From: Zhongshania sp. R06B22
GTDB taxonomy: Bacteria; Pseudomonadota; Gammaproteobacteria; Pseudomonadales; Spongiibacteraceae
DNA length: 64,000 bases
Direction of reading: 5' to 3'
Assembly (NCBI RefSeq): GCF_040892595.1
Contig: NZ_JBFRYB010000001.1
Location: forward strand, 1,674,001 to 1,738,000
Shown here: one piece after another, positions 25,076-34,765 of the stretch
How positions within the stretch are numbered: the stretch's first letter is position 1
Layout: every line of letters starts with the position of its first letter
Program-made: the position numbers and the translations under genes
The notes under the pieces: generated by a model
The model's input: the letters and a program-made list of their open reading frames with translations, nothing else
What the model was told of the DNA's origin: nothing
Databases searched by the model: none

Positions 25076-28000
25076 ATGGAAACGAAAATAAAGGAAAACA
25101 CCAAGATTCGTGCAGTGCCTACTGTCGCCAAATCGAAGGTTGGCGCCGCCAGTCCTCGAAAGGCTCCGGCTAAGGCTAAAGCTGCCGCTGGAAAACCATC
25201 TCCCGCGAGATCAGGTGTTGCTGCTTTACAGAAAGAATTGAGTCAATGGCAATCGCTTATTGAGGGTGTCAAAGCGCCGATAATGATTGTTGATAGCGAC
25301 CTCACCGTCACGTTTGCCAACAGTGCGGTTATGTCACTAATGGAAATGCACGCCGATGAGATCTCGGCCGTGTACTCAAAATTTGATCCGGAAAATATAA
25401 TCGGGCTGTGCGTCGATCGTTTGTTTTCAAAGGACCCTTCTTACAGCTCAGATAAATTGTTTGAGGCTTCAAAATCGTCGAATTCGAAAGATGTTGCTAT
25501 TGGTGAATTGATTTTTAATATTAACGCTACCTCACAGATGGATGATACTGGCGAGCATGTCAGTACTATTTTGGAATGGAGCGATGTGACTGAGGAACGC
25601 GCGGATAATGAGCGCGTAGTGCGGCTGCAGACGGCAGTTGATGGCGCACTAACTGCGATTATGATGATTGATCGCGACCTGGTAGTGACCTATGTTAATG
25701 ATTCTACTCGTAAATTATTGGCTGGCTACAGTGATGAACTAAGGGCTGTATACCCCGGCTTTGAAGTTGAAAATATAGTGGGTACTTGCATTGATATTTT
25801 CCACAAAAACCCTGCCCATCAGCGCGGTATGTTGAGTGATCCCGCTAATCTTCCGCATTCGGTTGATATCAATGTGGGTAGCCTAATTTTCAATATTAAC
25901 GTGACATCCCAAATGGGCGCCGACGGCGCTTACATTGGAAATACCCTAGAGTGGCTTGATGTTACTGAGACGCGCGCCAAAGAGACCGAGGTGGCAAGGC
26001 TGCAGACCGCTGTTGGCAGCGCTCTAACCGCGATTATGATGGTAGATCGCGATCTCGTCGTGACTTATGTCAACGAGTCAACTAATACTTTATTGGGAAG
26101 TCATCGTGACGCAATGGCGGCGGTGTATCCGGGGTTTAATGTTGATAATATCGTGGGTACTTGCATTGATATTTTTCACAAGAATCCCGCGCATCAACGC
26201 GGTATGTTAGCCAATCCGGCGAACCTACCCCACTCTGTAGATATCAATGTTGGCCATTTAATATTCAATATTAATGTCACCGCGCAAATCGATAACAGTG
26301 GTAACTACATCGGCAACACTCTTGAATGGCTGGATGTTACCGAGCAGCGTGCCAAGGAAATTGAAATCGCCTGTTTGCAGTCCGCAGTGAATGGCGCGGA
26401 AGCTAATTTGATGATGTGCGATGCAGATCTTAACATTACGTACGCAAACCCCGCGGTCTTACAGATGTTGAGGAATCGGGAAGATGTGTTACGTCAACGC
26501 TTCCCTTCATTCTCGATTGACAACCTGATCGGGCAATCTATTGATCAGTTTCACAAGAACCCGAGTCACCAGCGTGGCTTATTGGCAAATATCAGCGGTC
26601 TTCCCGCCAAAGCGGAACTCAAAATTGCAGACTTAGAATTCGAGGTGAATGCAACTGCGGTACTCGGTGCTAACGGCGAGTACATGGGGAATATGGTTGA
26701 GTGGAAGGATATTACTGAGCAAAAAGATGCAGAGCGCCAGATTGCGTCCTTGATCGAGGCAGCCTCTAAGGGCGAATTGGATCAGCGCCTTGCCGCTGAG
26801 AACTACCAAGGGTTTATGCGTCGCTTAAGTGTATCGATAAACGGCCTAATGGACGCGATAGTTAGCGAACAAGCTAATGCTGAAAAGCAAATAAATGAGT
26901 TGCTGGAAGGCGCAATAGCTGGACAGCTTGATAGTCGTATAGATGATCAGACTACAGTGGGCTTTTTGCGCCGTTTGGCGACTAGTCTGAACCGTTTGAT
27001 GGATGCGATTGGCACGCCATTAGAGGAAAGTTCTCGGGTCATGGCAGCCCTGTCGGAAGGTGATTTGATGCAAATCATGGACGGTGAATACCATGGCCAG
27101 TTTGCAACAATGCAGGACGCACTAAATCTGTCGGTGACCAACTTGCGGGATACGGTGACCCAGATTCGAGAGGCCGCTACCGGTATTCAAAGTTCAGCCT
27201 CAGAGATAGCGCAAGGTAACCTAGACCTGTCAAACCGGACTGAAGCCCAAGCGGCATCTCTGGAGGAGACCGCGTCCAGTGTCGAGGAGTTTACGGCGAC
27301 AGTTAAGCAAAATGCCGAGAACGCCTCGCAAGCTAATAATCTTGCCTCAGGTGCAAGAAGCCAGGCTGAGAAAGGTGGTGAAGTGGTTGGGCGCGCGGTA
27401 GGGGCAATGCGTGAAATTAACTCTTCCTCAAAACGTATCTCCGATATTATCGGTGTGATTGATGAGATTGCATTCCAGACCAACCTACTGGCCTTGAATG
27501 CTGCTGTTGAAGCGGCGCGCGCCGGTGAGCAGGGAAGAGGCTTTGCGGTGGTAGCTTCGGAGGTCCGTAATTTGGCGCAGCGTAGCGCCCAGGCCGCTAA
27601 AGAGATTAAAACGCTGATCAAAGACAGTGTTGAGAAGGTTGATGAAGGCACTAAGCTCATTGATGAATCTGGCTCTACTTTGGGTGAGATAGTAAGTAGC
27701 GTGAAGAAAGTCTCAGATATCATTGCCGAGATTGCGCTTGCCAGCCAAGAGCAATCAGCAGGGATTGAGCAGGTCAATAAAGCGATTGCTGAAATGGACA
27801 AAGTGACTCAGGAGAATGCGGCACTTGTCGAGCAAGCTGCGGCGGCCAGTCAGTCCATGGATACCTTGTCCCGCGGGCTAACCGATCAAATGACTTACTT
27901 CAAAACCTCTGCCAATGAGCTTGGGGCATCTGACGCAAGATCCGGTTTAGCACCTAAACCCGCAGGAAGTCGCGGTGGCGACGTGCATCAGATTGTTCCC

Positions 28001-28084
28001 CGCAGCAAGCCCGCAGCGGCGAAGGCTCCAGCGCCTCGCAAAAAGACAAGTAATCAGCAAACAGATGATTGGGAGGAATTTTAA
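25076..28084 (+). CDS. soluble four-PAS methyl-accepting chemotaxis protein
   Basis: 1002 residues from the ATG at 25076 (GGGAGAG upstream; the frame is open to 25040). The first about 45 residues are Lys/Ala/Pro-rich. Four PAS repeats follow at about 57-175, 183-297, 309-427 and 435-553. Two HAMP-like linkers come next (about 555-690), then the long signalling hairpin with the tip [31 protein letters not shown]. The C-terminus is DWEEF, like the CheR/CheB-docking pentapeptide NWETF. No transmembrane segment is seen, so it is cytoplasmic and senses an internal signal. PAS 2-4 share FHKNP-x-H-Q at 125-residue spacing; PAS 1 has lost it. It lies between cheR and cheB. Confidence 0.93.
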   Translation: METKIKENTKIRAVPTVAKSKVGAASPRKAPAKAKAAAGKPSPARSGVAALQKELSQWQSLIEGVKAPIMIVDSDLTVTFANSAVMSLMEMHADEISAVYSKFDPENIIGLCVDRLFSKDPSYSSDKLFEASKSSNSKDVAIGELIFNINATSQMDDTGEHVSTILEWSDVTEERADNERVVRLQTAVDGALTAIMMIDRDLVVTYVNDSTRKLLAGYSDELRAVYPGFEVENIVGTCIDIFHKNPAHQRGMLSDPANLPHSVDINVGSLIFNINVTSQMGADGAYIGNTLEWLDVTETRAKETEVARLQTAVGSALTAIMMVDRDLVVTYVNESTNTLLGSHRDAMAAVYPGFNVDNIVGTCIDIFHKNPAHQRGMLANPANLPHSVDINVGHLIFNINVTAQIDNSGNYIGNTLEWLDVTEQRAKEIEIACLQSAVNGAEANLMMCDADLNITYANPAVLQMLRNREDVLRQRFPSFSIDNLIGQSIDQFHKNPSHQRGLLANISGLPAKAELKIADLEFEVNATAVLGANGEYMGNMVEWKDITEQKDAERQIASLIEAASKGELDQRLAAENYQGFMRRLSVSINGLMDAIVSEQANAEKQINELLEGAIAGQLDSRIDDQTTVGFLRRLATSLNRLMDAIGTPLEESSRVMAALSEGDLMQIMDGEYHGQFATMQDALNLSVTNLRDTVTQIREAATGIQSSASEIAQGNLDLSNRTEAQAASLEETASSVEEFTATVKQNAENASQANNLASGARSQAEKGGEVVGRAVGAMREINSSSKRISDIIGVIDEIAFQTNLLALNAAVEAARAGEQGRGFAVVASEVRNLAQRSAQAAKEIKTLIKDSVEKVDEGTKLIDESGSTLGEIVSSVKKVSDIIAEIALASQEQSAGIEQVNKAIAEMDKVTQENAALVEQAAAASQSMDTLSRGLTDQMTYFKTSANELGASDARSGLAPKPAGSRGGDVHQIVPRSKPAAAKAPAPRKKTSNQQTDDWEEF
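25622..26375 (+). repeat. tandem duplication of a PAS-coding unit
   Basis: The DNA coding for PAS 2 (about 25622-25999) and PAS 3 (about 26000-26375) is highly similar over the whole unit. This includes GTGGGTACTTGCATTGATAT in both (from 25779 and 26154), with differences mainly at third codon positions. It marks a relatively recent internal duplication of about 375 bases. Confidence 0.8.
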
Positions 28085-28182
28085 TACTAAGTAATAGGTG
28101 GCGCTAGTACTATTGGTAGCTAGCGCCATCTTCCGGTCTCATCATTGAGCGCACCGCTGAATGCTATTTTGGAGTGTGTATA

Positions 28183-29289
28183 TTGGGTTCTGTTCCGGGG
28201 GAGGGCGCTAAGCCTCGCATTAAGGTCCTAGTTGTTGATGACTCTGCGCTCATGCGGCATGTGTTGTCTGAAATTTTAAACTCAGACCCAGATATTGAAG
28301 TAGTGGGGGTGGCTTCGGACCCCTATATTGCTCGCGATAAAATAAAATTGCTGAATCCCGATGTGCTTACCTTAGATGTCGAAATGCCGAAGATGGATGG
28401 TTTGCAGTTTTTACGAAATTTAATGCGCTTAAGACCCATGCCTGTGGTTATGGTGTCATCATTAACGCAAAAAAATGCCTCGGTTACTCTGGAGGCCCTA
28501 GAGCTTGGCGCAGTAGACTTTGTCAGCAAACCCGAAATCGATATAGCAAGTAAGCTGAAGGACTACGCTGAGGACATTATAGAAAAGGTGAAAGTAGCAC
28601 GCTATGCTACCGTCAATAAGTTGGCACCTAGCACGGAGGTGCGATGTAACGAAACCTTTATCTCCCCGGCAGGAAATACTAATATTTCGAGTAATTTACA
28701 CTTTAAAACTACAGATCAAATCATCGCGATTGGTGCATCTACTGGAGGTACTGAAGCTATTCGGGAGGTTCTTGAGCGCTTGCCAATCGACACCCCTGGC
28801 ACGGTTATTGTTCAGCACATCCCAGGTATGTTCAGTGGGCCATTTGCCGAGCGAATGAATAAATGCAGCGCAATGACTGTCTGCGAAGCACAAGATGGCG
28901 AGCGGGTATTACACGGGCACGCTTATATTGCCCCAGGTGACTTCCATTTAAGCCTTAGGCGAGATGGGGCCAGGTATTACTGTGTGTTGAGTGATCATGA
29001 TCCTGTAAATCGTCATCGTCCATCGGTGGATGTGTTGTTTCATTCGGTTGCGAAATATGTCGGTAAAAATGCGGTTGGAGTTATCCTAACCGGTATGGGA
29101 AAAGACGGCGCAGAGGGCTTAAAAGCCATGCATGAAGCAGGTGCTAGCACCGTTGTGCAGGATGAGGCGTCATCAGTAGTTTGGGGGATGCCCGGCGCCG
29201 CCGTAGCAGTCGGTGCCGTGGATGAGGTGCTGCCAATAGCAAAAATCGCCGCCAGGATTGTGAGTCTCTACGAAGAAAAGCGGCCTTAA
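28183..29289 (+). CDS. cheB: chemotaxis response regulator / methylesterase CheB
   Basis: 368-371 residues. The receiver domain has [10 protein letters not shown] and phospho-acceptor D in [11 protein letters not shown]. The esterase triad is S in [11 protein letters not shown] in VQHIPGMF and D in [10 protein letters not shown]. It removes methyl groups from receptors and deamidates them. Start: a TTG at 28183 has GGAG eight bases before it, while the in-frame GTG at 28174 overlaps that site, so I prefer the TTG. It is the last plus-strand gene of the che cluster. Confidence 0.95.
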   Translation: MGSVPGEGAKPRIKVLVVDDSALMRHVLSEILNSDPDIEVVGVASDPYIARDKIKLLNPDVLTLDVEMPKMDGLQFLRNLMRLRPMPVVMVSSLTQKNASVTLEALELGAVDFVSKPEIDIASKLKDYAEDIIEKVKVARYATVNKLAPSTEVRCNETFISPAGNTNISSNLHFKTTDQIIAIGASTGGTEAIREVLERLPIDTPGTVIVQHIPGMFSGPFAERMNKCSAMTVCEAQDGERVLHGHAYIAPGDFHLSLRRDGARYYCVLSDHDPVNRHRPSVDVLFHSVAKYVGKNAVGVILTGMGKDGAEGLKAMHEAGASTVVQDEASSVVWGMPGAAVAVGAVDEVLPIAKIAARIVSLYEEKRP

Positions 29290-29314
29290 CCGGTTATAAA
29301 ATAATAGCCGGTTT
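29287..29314. terminator. weak hairpin between cheB and the ComFB-like gene
   Basis: AACCGG and CCGGTT form a 6-bp stem with a 14-base AT-rich loop across the two convergent stops. A short TTTA follows on the plus strand. It is a plausible but weak terminator. Confidence 0.35.
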
Positions 29315-29594
29315 AGTCTCTCGCTTGCGCACTTCGGCGATGCGACCCTAAAACCTTGTGCCCCTCATGCATAGCGCTGATAACTTTCTGCGCAATGTCC
29401 TGGCGTTGGGCTGGCGTTATATTAATTCGCACATCTATAGTGTTGCGTACGTAGTGTGGCGAAAGCTGATTTAATGTTAGACAGAAAAGATCTTGTACGT
29501 AGTCGTTGTCAAATTGCGTACTGATGTTCTGCCGTTCAAACTCCTCTTCAACAAGCGTTTCCATGAAGTTTGTGATGTCTTCATTTAATTGCAT
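29313..29594 (-). CDS. ComFB-like protein
   Basis: 93 residues. The pattern ITNFMETLVEEEFERQ, then YVQDLFCLTLNQLSPHYVRNTID, follows the ComFB (late competence) family: an N-terminal helix with V/L-x-E-E and a central D-x-x-C/A-L-x-L-N-x-L-P/S-P-x-Y block. The cysteines of the Bacillus zinc site are mostly missing. ComFB-domain proteins have recently been described as c-di-GMP receptors in cyanobacteria. With a REC-GGDEF gene at the other edge of the cluster, such a role here is attractive but inferred. It is convergent with cheB. Confidence 0.72.
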   Translation of the reverse strand: MQLNEDITNFMETLVEEEFERQNISTQFDNDYVQDLFCLTLNQLSPHYVRNTIDVRINITPAQRQDIAQKVISAMHEGHKVLGSHRRSAQARD

Positions 29595-29773
29595 AGTAAG
29601 ACCTTATCGAGCTGAGCAATATAAGGTTGGCAGTTTGAAATCTATTTGAATTTTATTCTATACGATAAAACCGAGGGGTCGCGCATATACTTCCTTAATA
29701 AGGCAGAGCGAGTTCTGATAAACGCGTCTTTTGGTGTGTGGGGCGATGGTATGTCTACGAAGAGTGCTTTACT

Positions 29774-30187
29774 TCATTCGTCGACACGGCCGCGTAGATT
29801 CTTGATCTTCCCCCGTTGAGATTTGGTATCCATGCGACGTCGCTGTGACCCCTTGGTGGGTTTGGTAGGGCGTCTAGGTGGCAGGATTTTGATGGCGTCG
29901 TTAATCAGTTCACGCAGGCGCGTTAGGGCGTCATCGCGGTTTTTTTCCTGAGTTCTAAATTGCTGGGCTTTTATAATTATGACGCCATCTTTAGTGATAC
30001 GCTGATCCTTTCTGTCTAGCAGTCTTTGCTTGTGAAAGTCTGATAGCGATGACGCATTGATGTCGAAGCGTAAGTGGATTGCTGACGATACTTTGTTAAC
30101 ATTTTGACCGCCCGAGCCTTGAGCTCTGATGGCAGTTAGCTCGATTTCGTCGTCGGAAATTGATACTGACGGCGATATATTAAGCAT
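29774..30187 (-). CDS. arfB: alternative ribosome-rescue factor / peptidyl-tRNA hydrolase ArfB
   Basis: 137 residues. The catalytic GGQ at 26-28 (RAQGSGGQNVNK) starts a release-factor-like domain. The basic C-terminal tail (PTKPTKGSQRRRMDTKSQRGKIKNLRGR) is the part that enters the empty mRNA channel of stalled ribosomes. Both are diagnostic of ArfB (YaeJ). It hydrolyses peptidyl-tRNA on ribosomes stalled without a stop codon. It is a single gene, unconnected to its neighbours. Confidence 0.95.
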   Translation of the reverse strand: MLNISPSVSISDDEIELTAIRAQGSGGQNVNKVSSAIHLRFDINASSLSDFHKQRLLDRKDQRITKDGVIIIKAQQFRTQEKNRDDALTRLRELINDAIKILPPRRPTKPTKGSQRRRMDTKSQRGKIKNLRGRVDE

Positions 30188-30666
30188 GACTAATAATTCC
30201 TCTTTTTTGATATAACAATCTTTTAAATGGCCCTTGTATCGTGCATCGCTTCGCAGCGATGAGCTATAACGTTGCTGTTCTGCCCTGTATTGTAACAGAC
30301 CGCGAGGCTTTTAATTTTAGCATCATGGTGTTGATAGGCGAGGGCCTTACCAAGCACCTTGTGCATTGGCAGTATTTAATTTGATTAGACCACACTTGAA
30401 AAGAGAGGCGGTCAGCTATGTTTAGCTTTAAGTCGCGGATGCCCGCTGTGGTATCTTGGAAATACTGCCTGGGCGTTTGAGTGCTGCGCCATACGAAAAC
30501 ATGGCAATAAGAGGGGCGATTTCTGTTGCTGGGTATTTAGCGCCTTGTATTAGTTGACTGTGCTGTTGTTTTTGTCGCTAAACTGCATAATAAATGCCCG
30601 CTGTGTGGTCTTAGCAGTGCTATAAGGTGATGTTGTTTTAGCTTTTCGTATATGAAGGATAGATTG
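30188..30666. other. intergenic region, no gene seen
   Basis: 479 bases between arfB and the alpha/beta hydrolase, which are divergent. All frames are short and I saw no RNA gene or repeat. It presumably holds both promoters. Its length is above the local average. Confidence 0.5.
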
Positions 30667-31578
30667 ATGAAGCAAAGTATTCGCAGTCGGCTGTTGAATT
30701 TTGTACTTAGGCTACTTCGTCGTCCGCTTTGGAACCTCGCGCAACTAAGTTCGCTTCGGGCGCGTTTTGCAAAGCTGGATAAGCGGGCTGCCGGTAAGGC
30801 AGATTTACTTTGCCGTATTAGTCAGGTCGATTTACCCAACTGTCAGGCGGACGTCTTGCAGCCACTAGAATTTAGCGACGATCCGCTAAGTGCTAAACAC
30901 GTGCTTTTTTTTCACGGTGGTGCCTATTGCTTGCACTCTCCGAATACTTACCGTGCGATGTTGGCTGGCATATGCAGTAATCTTGGTGCTATCGGCGTAT
31001 TGCCGGATTACCGTTTGGCGCCAGAGCACCCTCACCCTGCGGCAATAGATGACTGCTTTGCAGGTTATCAAATGTTGTTGGGTAAAGGTGTGCCACCCAG
31101 TCATATCGCTCTGCTTGGTGATTCCGCTGGCGGAGGCTTGGTGCTATCAATTTTGGCTAAAATTCGCGAGGCAAAATTACCGATGCCAACGTCTGCAAGC
31201 TTGTTCTCGCCCGCGGGTGACTGGACCCTATCGGGGCCGTCACTCTATGAAAATGAAGGTCGAGACCCGATGTTCCGCCTCAGCTCGTTTTTGTTTTTTC
31301 GCAGCCTATACTTGGCCGGCCACGATGCCAGTGATCCTGCAGTGTCACCTTTATTGGCCTCATTTGAGAGCTACCCGCCCATGTATTTCACCGCTAGTAG
31401 CACCGAATTACTGCGCGATGTAGCTGTGGTAGGAGCTGCCAAAGCCCGCGAAGCGGGTGTGCCGGTTGAGATCGATATCTGGCCGGGTCACTGCCATGAT
31501 ATGCAATTAATGGCGGTGTTGCCGGAGAGTAAAATCGCACTAAACAAGCTTTGCGAATTTATTAGCAAGCACTGGTAA
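30667..31578 (+). CDS. alpha/beta hydrolase of the hormone-sensitive lipase family
   Basis: 303 residues from the ATG at 30667, chosen because AAGGA lies seven bases before it (an in-frame ATG at 30652 is the alternative). The HSL signature HGG (FFHGGAYCLHS) forms the oxyanion hole. The nucleophile is S in GDSAGGGL, with D in the later region and H in WPGHCHDMQL. It resembles acetyl-hydrolases/esterases that act on short-chain or aryl esters. The physiological substrate is unknown. Confidence 0.9.
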   Translation: MKQSIRSRLLNFVLRLLRRPLWNLAQLSSLRARFAKLDKRAAGKADLLCRISQVDLPNCQADVLQPLEFSDDPLSAKHVLFFHGGAYCLHSPNTYRAMLAGICSNLGAIGVLPDYRLAPEHPHPAAIDDCFAGYQMLLGKGVPPSHIALLGDSAGGGLVLSILAKIREAKLPMPTSASLFSPAGDWTLSGPSLYENEGRDPMFRLSSFLFFRSLYLAGHDASDPAVSPLLASFESYPPMYFTASSTELLRDVAVVGAAKAREAGVPVEIDIWPGHCHDMQLMAVLPESKIALNKLCEFISKHW

Positions 31579-31616
31579 TGAGTACGCATTGCTAGTTAAT
31601 GGGGGTGTGAGTTTGC

Positions 31617-31646
31617 CGCAGGCCTCCATACTAAGCTAAGCCTGCG
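31617..31646. terminator. possible hairpin between convergent hydrolase genes
   Basis: CGCAGGC (31617-31623) pairs with GCCTGCG (31640-31646) around a 16-base loop. It lies in the gap before the epoxide hydrolase stop, without a clear T-run. Termination is possible but unproven. Confidence 0.33.
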
Positions 31647-31652
31647 TGCGAA

Positions 31653-32801
31653 TTAACGAACTTTTGCGAAGCAGTTGCGTACTTCCTTGACAAAAAGCTC
31701 GGGTTGTTCAAAAGCGGCAAAATGGCCACCTTTATCCAGTTCGTTCCAGTGGATCAGATTTTCATAGACACGTTCAGCCCATTTACGGGCGGGCCTGAAC
31801 AACTCCTTGGGGAAAATTGAAATACCGCAGGGCATCGTCATGACCTCGGCACCGAAGGCGTTGAAGCTTTCCCAATACAGGCGTGCAGATGATGCGCCGC
31901 TGTTGGTAAGCCAATACAGGCTGATGTCGTCTAGCATTTGATCAACAGAAAGCGCGTCTTCGGGGCGGCCCTTATTATCTGTCCAGCGATGAAATTTCTC
32001 GTATATCCATGCCGCTTGTGCGGCCGGGGAGTCTGCCAAACCGTAGCCGAGCGATTGTGGGCGCGATTTTTGAATCATCGCATAGCCGGAATCCGAGTCG
32101 AAGTAAAATTGGATATCTGCCAAGGCTTTTTGATCACGTTCGGTGAGTGATTCCATATCTTCCGCAGACGGTTGTGCCAGCGACATATTTAGGTGGATCG
32201 CGGCACACTCCGGCGGGCATATATAAGCTATTGCGCTAGTGACGCCGGCTCCCCAGTCACCGCCTTGGGCGACAAATTTTGGGTATTCCAACCTTGCCAT
32301 TAGGGTAATCCAGGCCTTTGCAATACGTTCCAGTCCCCAGCCAGTATTAGTTGGTTTCCCGGAGAATCCATAACCAGGCAGGGATGGGATCACTAAATGA
32401 AAGGCATCACTGGCACTGCCGCCATGCTCGGTGGGGTTGGTTAGTGGGGCGATTACGCGCATAAACTCGAGTACTGAGCCGGGCCAGCCGTGTGTCATAA
32501 TCATCGGCATGGCGTTTTCGTGCGGCGAGCGAATATGTAGAAAGTGTATATCAAGACCGTCGATTTCTGTGATGAATTGGGGGTGGCTGTTTAATTCACG
32601 TTCACAGCGCCGCCAGTCATAACTGTGTTGCCAGTATTCGCATAGCGATTGCACAGCGTTGAGCGGTGTTCCTTGGCTCCAGTCATCGACCGGCTCGACG
32701 TTGGGCCAGCGAGTGTTGGCGAGCCGTGCTTTAAGGTCATCAAGTTGGGCTTGCGGAATGTCTATTTTAAAGGGCTTGATTGACTGCTTCATGTCTATCA
32801 C
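31653..32801 (-). CDS. epoxide hydrolase with N-terminal EHN domain
   Basis: 382 residues. The EHN N-terminal region is IKPFKIDIPQAQLDDLKARLANTRWP. The alpha/beta core has the oxyanion HGWPGS, the nucleophile D in QGGDWGAGV, and the late His in GGHFAAFEQPELF. The tyrosines that polarise the epoxide cannot be fixed without alignment. Such enzymes hydrate epoxides to diols, often downstream of mono-oxygenases in hydrocarbon or terpene metabolism. No signal peptide. It is convergent with the HSL-type hydrolase. Confidence 0.92.
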   Translation of the reverse strand: MIDMKQSIKPFKIDIPQAQLDDLKARLANTRWPNVEPVDDWSQGTPLNAVQSLCEYWQHSYDWRRCERELNSHPQFITEIDGLDIHFLHIRSPHENAMPMIMTHGWPGSVLEFMRVIAPLTNPTEHGGSASDAFHLVIPSLPGYGFSGKPTNTGWGLERIAKAWITLMARLEYPKFVAQGGDWGAGVTSAIAYICPPECAAIHLNMSLAQPSAEDMESLTERDQKALADIQFYFDSDSGYAMIQKSRPQSLGYGLADSPAAQAAWIYEKFHRWTDNKGRPEDALSVDQMLDDISLYWLTNSGASSARLYWESFNAFGAEVMTMPCGISIFPKELFRPARKWAERVYENLIHWNELDKGGHFAAFEQPELFVKEVRNCFAKVR

Positions 32802-33191
32802 TCGCTTGGGAACGGTTAGTTGAAATAAAATCTTGCTATGGATATACAGAGTATTAAAACATAATTTCTTGATCGCAGAATGTGCCGCTTTTTCCTAATT
32901 GCAGCTTTTTAGGCTCGGTATTTTTTTGTAGCTTGTAAGTGAATTAGTGTGTCCCGAAATTTGTTGTAAGGCCACGTTGTGCGGGGCCTAGCCGCTTGGC
33001 ATTTAGCTTGTGAATGGCGCCGCCTGCCTGCTATATATCTCGCTACTAAGCAGCGAAGTCCAAAAGTGTGAACTGCAGCACGCTATTTGGTAGGTATAAA
33101 CCCGTACCATCGCAGCTCAGGACAAGCGTCAGCCATTTAAGTATGCGAGACGCAATATCATTATAAGAACATTTGATGAGAGCGCGTGAAT
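32802..33191. other. intergenic region upstream of the repeat protein
   Basis: 390 bases between divergent genes. It contains several short T-runs (for example near 32924) but no hairpin, RNA gene or long frame that I could support. The promoter of the repeat protein should be near its right end. Confidence 0.45.
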
Positions 33192-34391
33192 ATGCAAAAG
33201 AATCTATTTAAGAAAACACTAATGGCTGGTTTGATGGCTACTGCGGGCGCTGTGCAAGCAGGTCCTCTGGCAGTTATCATTTCACCTATTGCTGATGCTA
33301 CCGCTGGAACGCCACTAGATGTGTTGGTAGTTCAGTTGGTTCAGGTTGATAACCAGTTGGGCGGATTGTCCGACGGCGGTTTGCCTGGTTTAGATGCATT
33401 GCCCGGCTTAGATTCCTTGCCCGGCCTAGACGCACTGCCAATCCCAGGCTTAGGCGGCGGCGGTGGCGGTGGTCTACCTGGTTTAGACGCACTGCCCGGC
33501 TTAGACGCATTGCCAATCCCAGGCTTAGGTGGCGGTGGCGGTAGTGCTGGTATTCCCGGCGTAGAGAAACTATTCCAGCTTACTGCGACTCTTGATACCA
33601 CGCTTAACGACGCGGCGGGTATTGATGGCGTTACTGACAAAGTGACAGATATTGTTGACGCGCTGCCAAGCGCAGATCAAGAAAAGATTCAAGCCGGATT
33701 CTTTCTGCTTGGGGTCCAGCTTAGAACAACTGTAGATCATTTGACGTCTAATTTGAGCGAATTGGCTGGCGGCGATGCTATTCCTGGGCTAGATGCCTTA
33801 CCTGGTTTAGATGCACTGACTGCTCTAGGCTTGCCGGTTCCTGGCGCAGGTGGCGGCGGTGGCTCTGCTCTACCTGGCTTAGATGCACTTCCTGGTTTGG
33901 ATGCATTACCTATTCCAGGTCTTGACGCGCTTGCCGGTGGTGGTCTGCCAGGTTTGGATTCACTGCCGATTCCAGGCTTAGACGCACTTCCTGGTCTAGA
34001 TGCACTGCCGATTCCGGGCTTAGACGCATTAGGCGGCGGCGCTAGCGGCGGTATTCCCGGCGTGGATCAGCTTTTGCAGCTGACTTTCACTGTTGACACC
34101 GCACTTAACGACGTTGCCGGTTTCCTTGGTGTGACCGATAAATTGACAGACGTGATTGACGCGCTCCCAAGTGCAGATCCAGACATGATTCAAGCGAGTG
34201 CTATGTTAGTCGGTGAGCAGCTACAAGCGACCGGTGAGCATTTGGCAGCCAACTTGATGGCATTGGGCGGTGGTTCTGGTGGCGGTGGTCTGCCAGGTCT
34301 AGATGCGCTACCTATCCCAGGCTTGGATGCTCTGCCTGGATTGGATTCGCTTCCAATTCCAGGTCTAGATGCACTACCTTTGCCTATCTAA
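33192..34391 (+). CDS. exported PGLDALP-repeat protein with two helical modules
   Basis: 399 residues from the ATG at 33192 (an in-frame GTG is at 33186). A Sec signal peptide ends in AVQA-GP (cleavage after residue 23). The mature protein alternates two elements. One is a low-complexity linker of about 18 copies of G-L-D-A/S-L joined by P or P-I-P, with runs of glycine (about 63-119, 196-286, 362-399). The other is a helical module of about 72 residues present twice (120-192 and 287-358), both starting GIPGV and containing GVTDK-x-TD-x-x-DALPSAD. It has no cysteine, tryptophan or tyrosine. I recognise no family. It is probably a periplasmic, surface or matrix protein. It is monocistronic with its own terminator. 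Confidence 0.88.
   Translation: MQKNLFKKTLMAGLMATAGAVQAGPLAVIISPIADATAGTPLDVLVVQLVQVDNQLGGLSDGGLPGLDALPGLDSLPGLDALPIPGLGGGGGGGLPGLDALPGLDALPIPGLGGGGGSAGIPGVEKLFQLTATLDTTLNDAAGIDGVTDKVTDIVDALPSADQEKIQAGFFLLGVQLRTTVDHLTSNLSELAGGDAIPGLDALPGLDALTALGLPVPGAGGGGGSALPGLDALPGLDALPIPGLDALAGGGLPGLDSLPIPGLDALPGLDALPIPGLDALGGGASGGIPGVDQLLQLTFTVDTALNDVAGFLGVTDKLTDVIDALPSADPDMIQASAMLVGEQLQATGEHLAANLMALGGGSGGGGLPGLDALPIPGLDALPGLDSLPIPGLDALPLPI
33378..34388 (+). repeat. degenerate tandem DNA repeats coding for PGLD(A/S)LP
   Basis: Three blocks (about 33378-33540, 33780-34050, 34285-34388) are made of 15- to 30-base units coding for PGLDALP and PIPGLDALP. Copies differ mainly at synonymous positions (for example ggtttagatgca, ggcttagacgca, ggtctagatgca), so selection holds the peptide and not the DNA. 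The antisense frames across these blocks are by-products. Confidence 0.85.
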
Positions 34392-34427
34392 GTGGGTTTG
34401 TGGGGTAACCCACAACAAGCATAGTTG

Positions 34428-34460
34428 AAAAGGCCAGACCGGCAACGGTCTGGCCTTTTT
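34428..34460 (+). terminator. rho-independent terminator of the repeat-protein gene
   Basis: AAAAGGCCAGACC and GGTCTGGCCTTTT form a perfect 13-bp stem with a 6-base loop, followed by TTTTT. It lies 37 bases after the stop codon. Confidence 0.92.
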
Positions 34461-34765
34461 GGGTTTTGCGCTACTTAAATTACTCTTTAGTCGCGATATG
34501 GGGTATTTTTTAGGTCATGGTTTTTATTGCGCTACTACAATAATTAGACAGCTCAATTTTCGTGTTCGTCATTATTCGCAGATTAGCTGATGATAAATAA
34601 TATAGTCCGACCCTAGTTTGCAGGGGCATTTGGCTGTGAATAGCAATTACCGTCTTGCAAATACGAAGAACTAATCAATAACTGTGTATTTCTAATTAGA
34701 CATGATGCCTGTGGAAGTCGATTGATACGGATCGACAAGTTTTATGTAAATATTGGAGTGACGAC
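34461..34765. other. intergenic region before the exporter operon
   Basis: About 305 bases, AT-rich, without a frame or hairpin that I can support. It should carry the promoter of the HlyD/ATPase/permease operon. Confidence 0.45.

Noticed and set aside
27187..27801. 204-codon frame on the minus strand inside the receptor gene
   Set aside because: It is a by-product of the Ala/Glu/Ser-rich coiled coil of the receptor signalling domain. It has no ribosome site and no protein-like motifs, and the plus-strand protein is unmistakable.
33298..33640. Two proline/arginine-rich minus-strand frames across the repeat gene
   Set aside because: They mirror the GC-rich PGLDALP repeats of the plus strand and have no start signal.
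33378..34388. Repeats that might be a CRISPR array
   Set aside because: The units are in frame, vary at synonymous positions, have no spacers of uniform length and no cas genes nearby.
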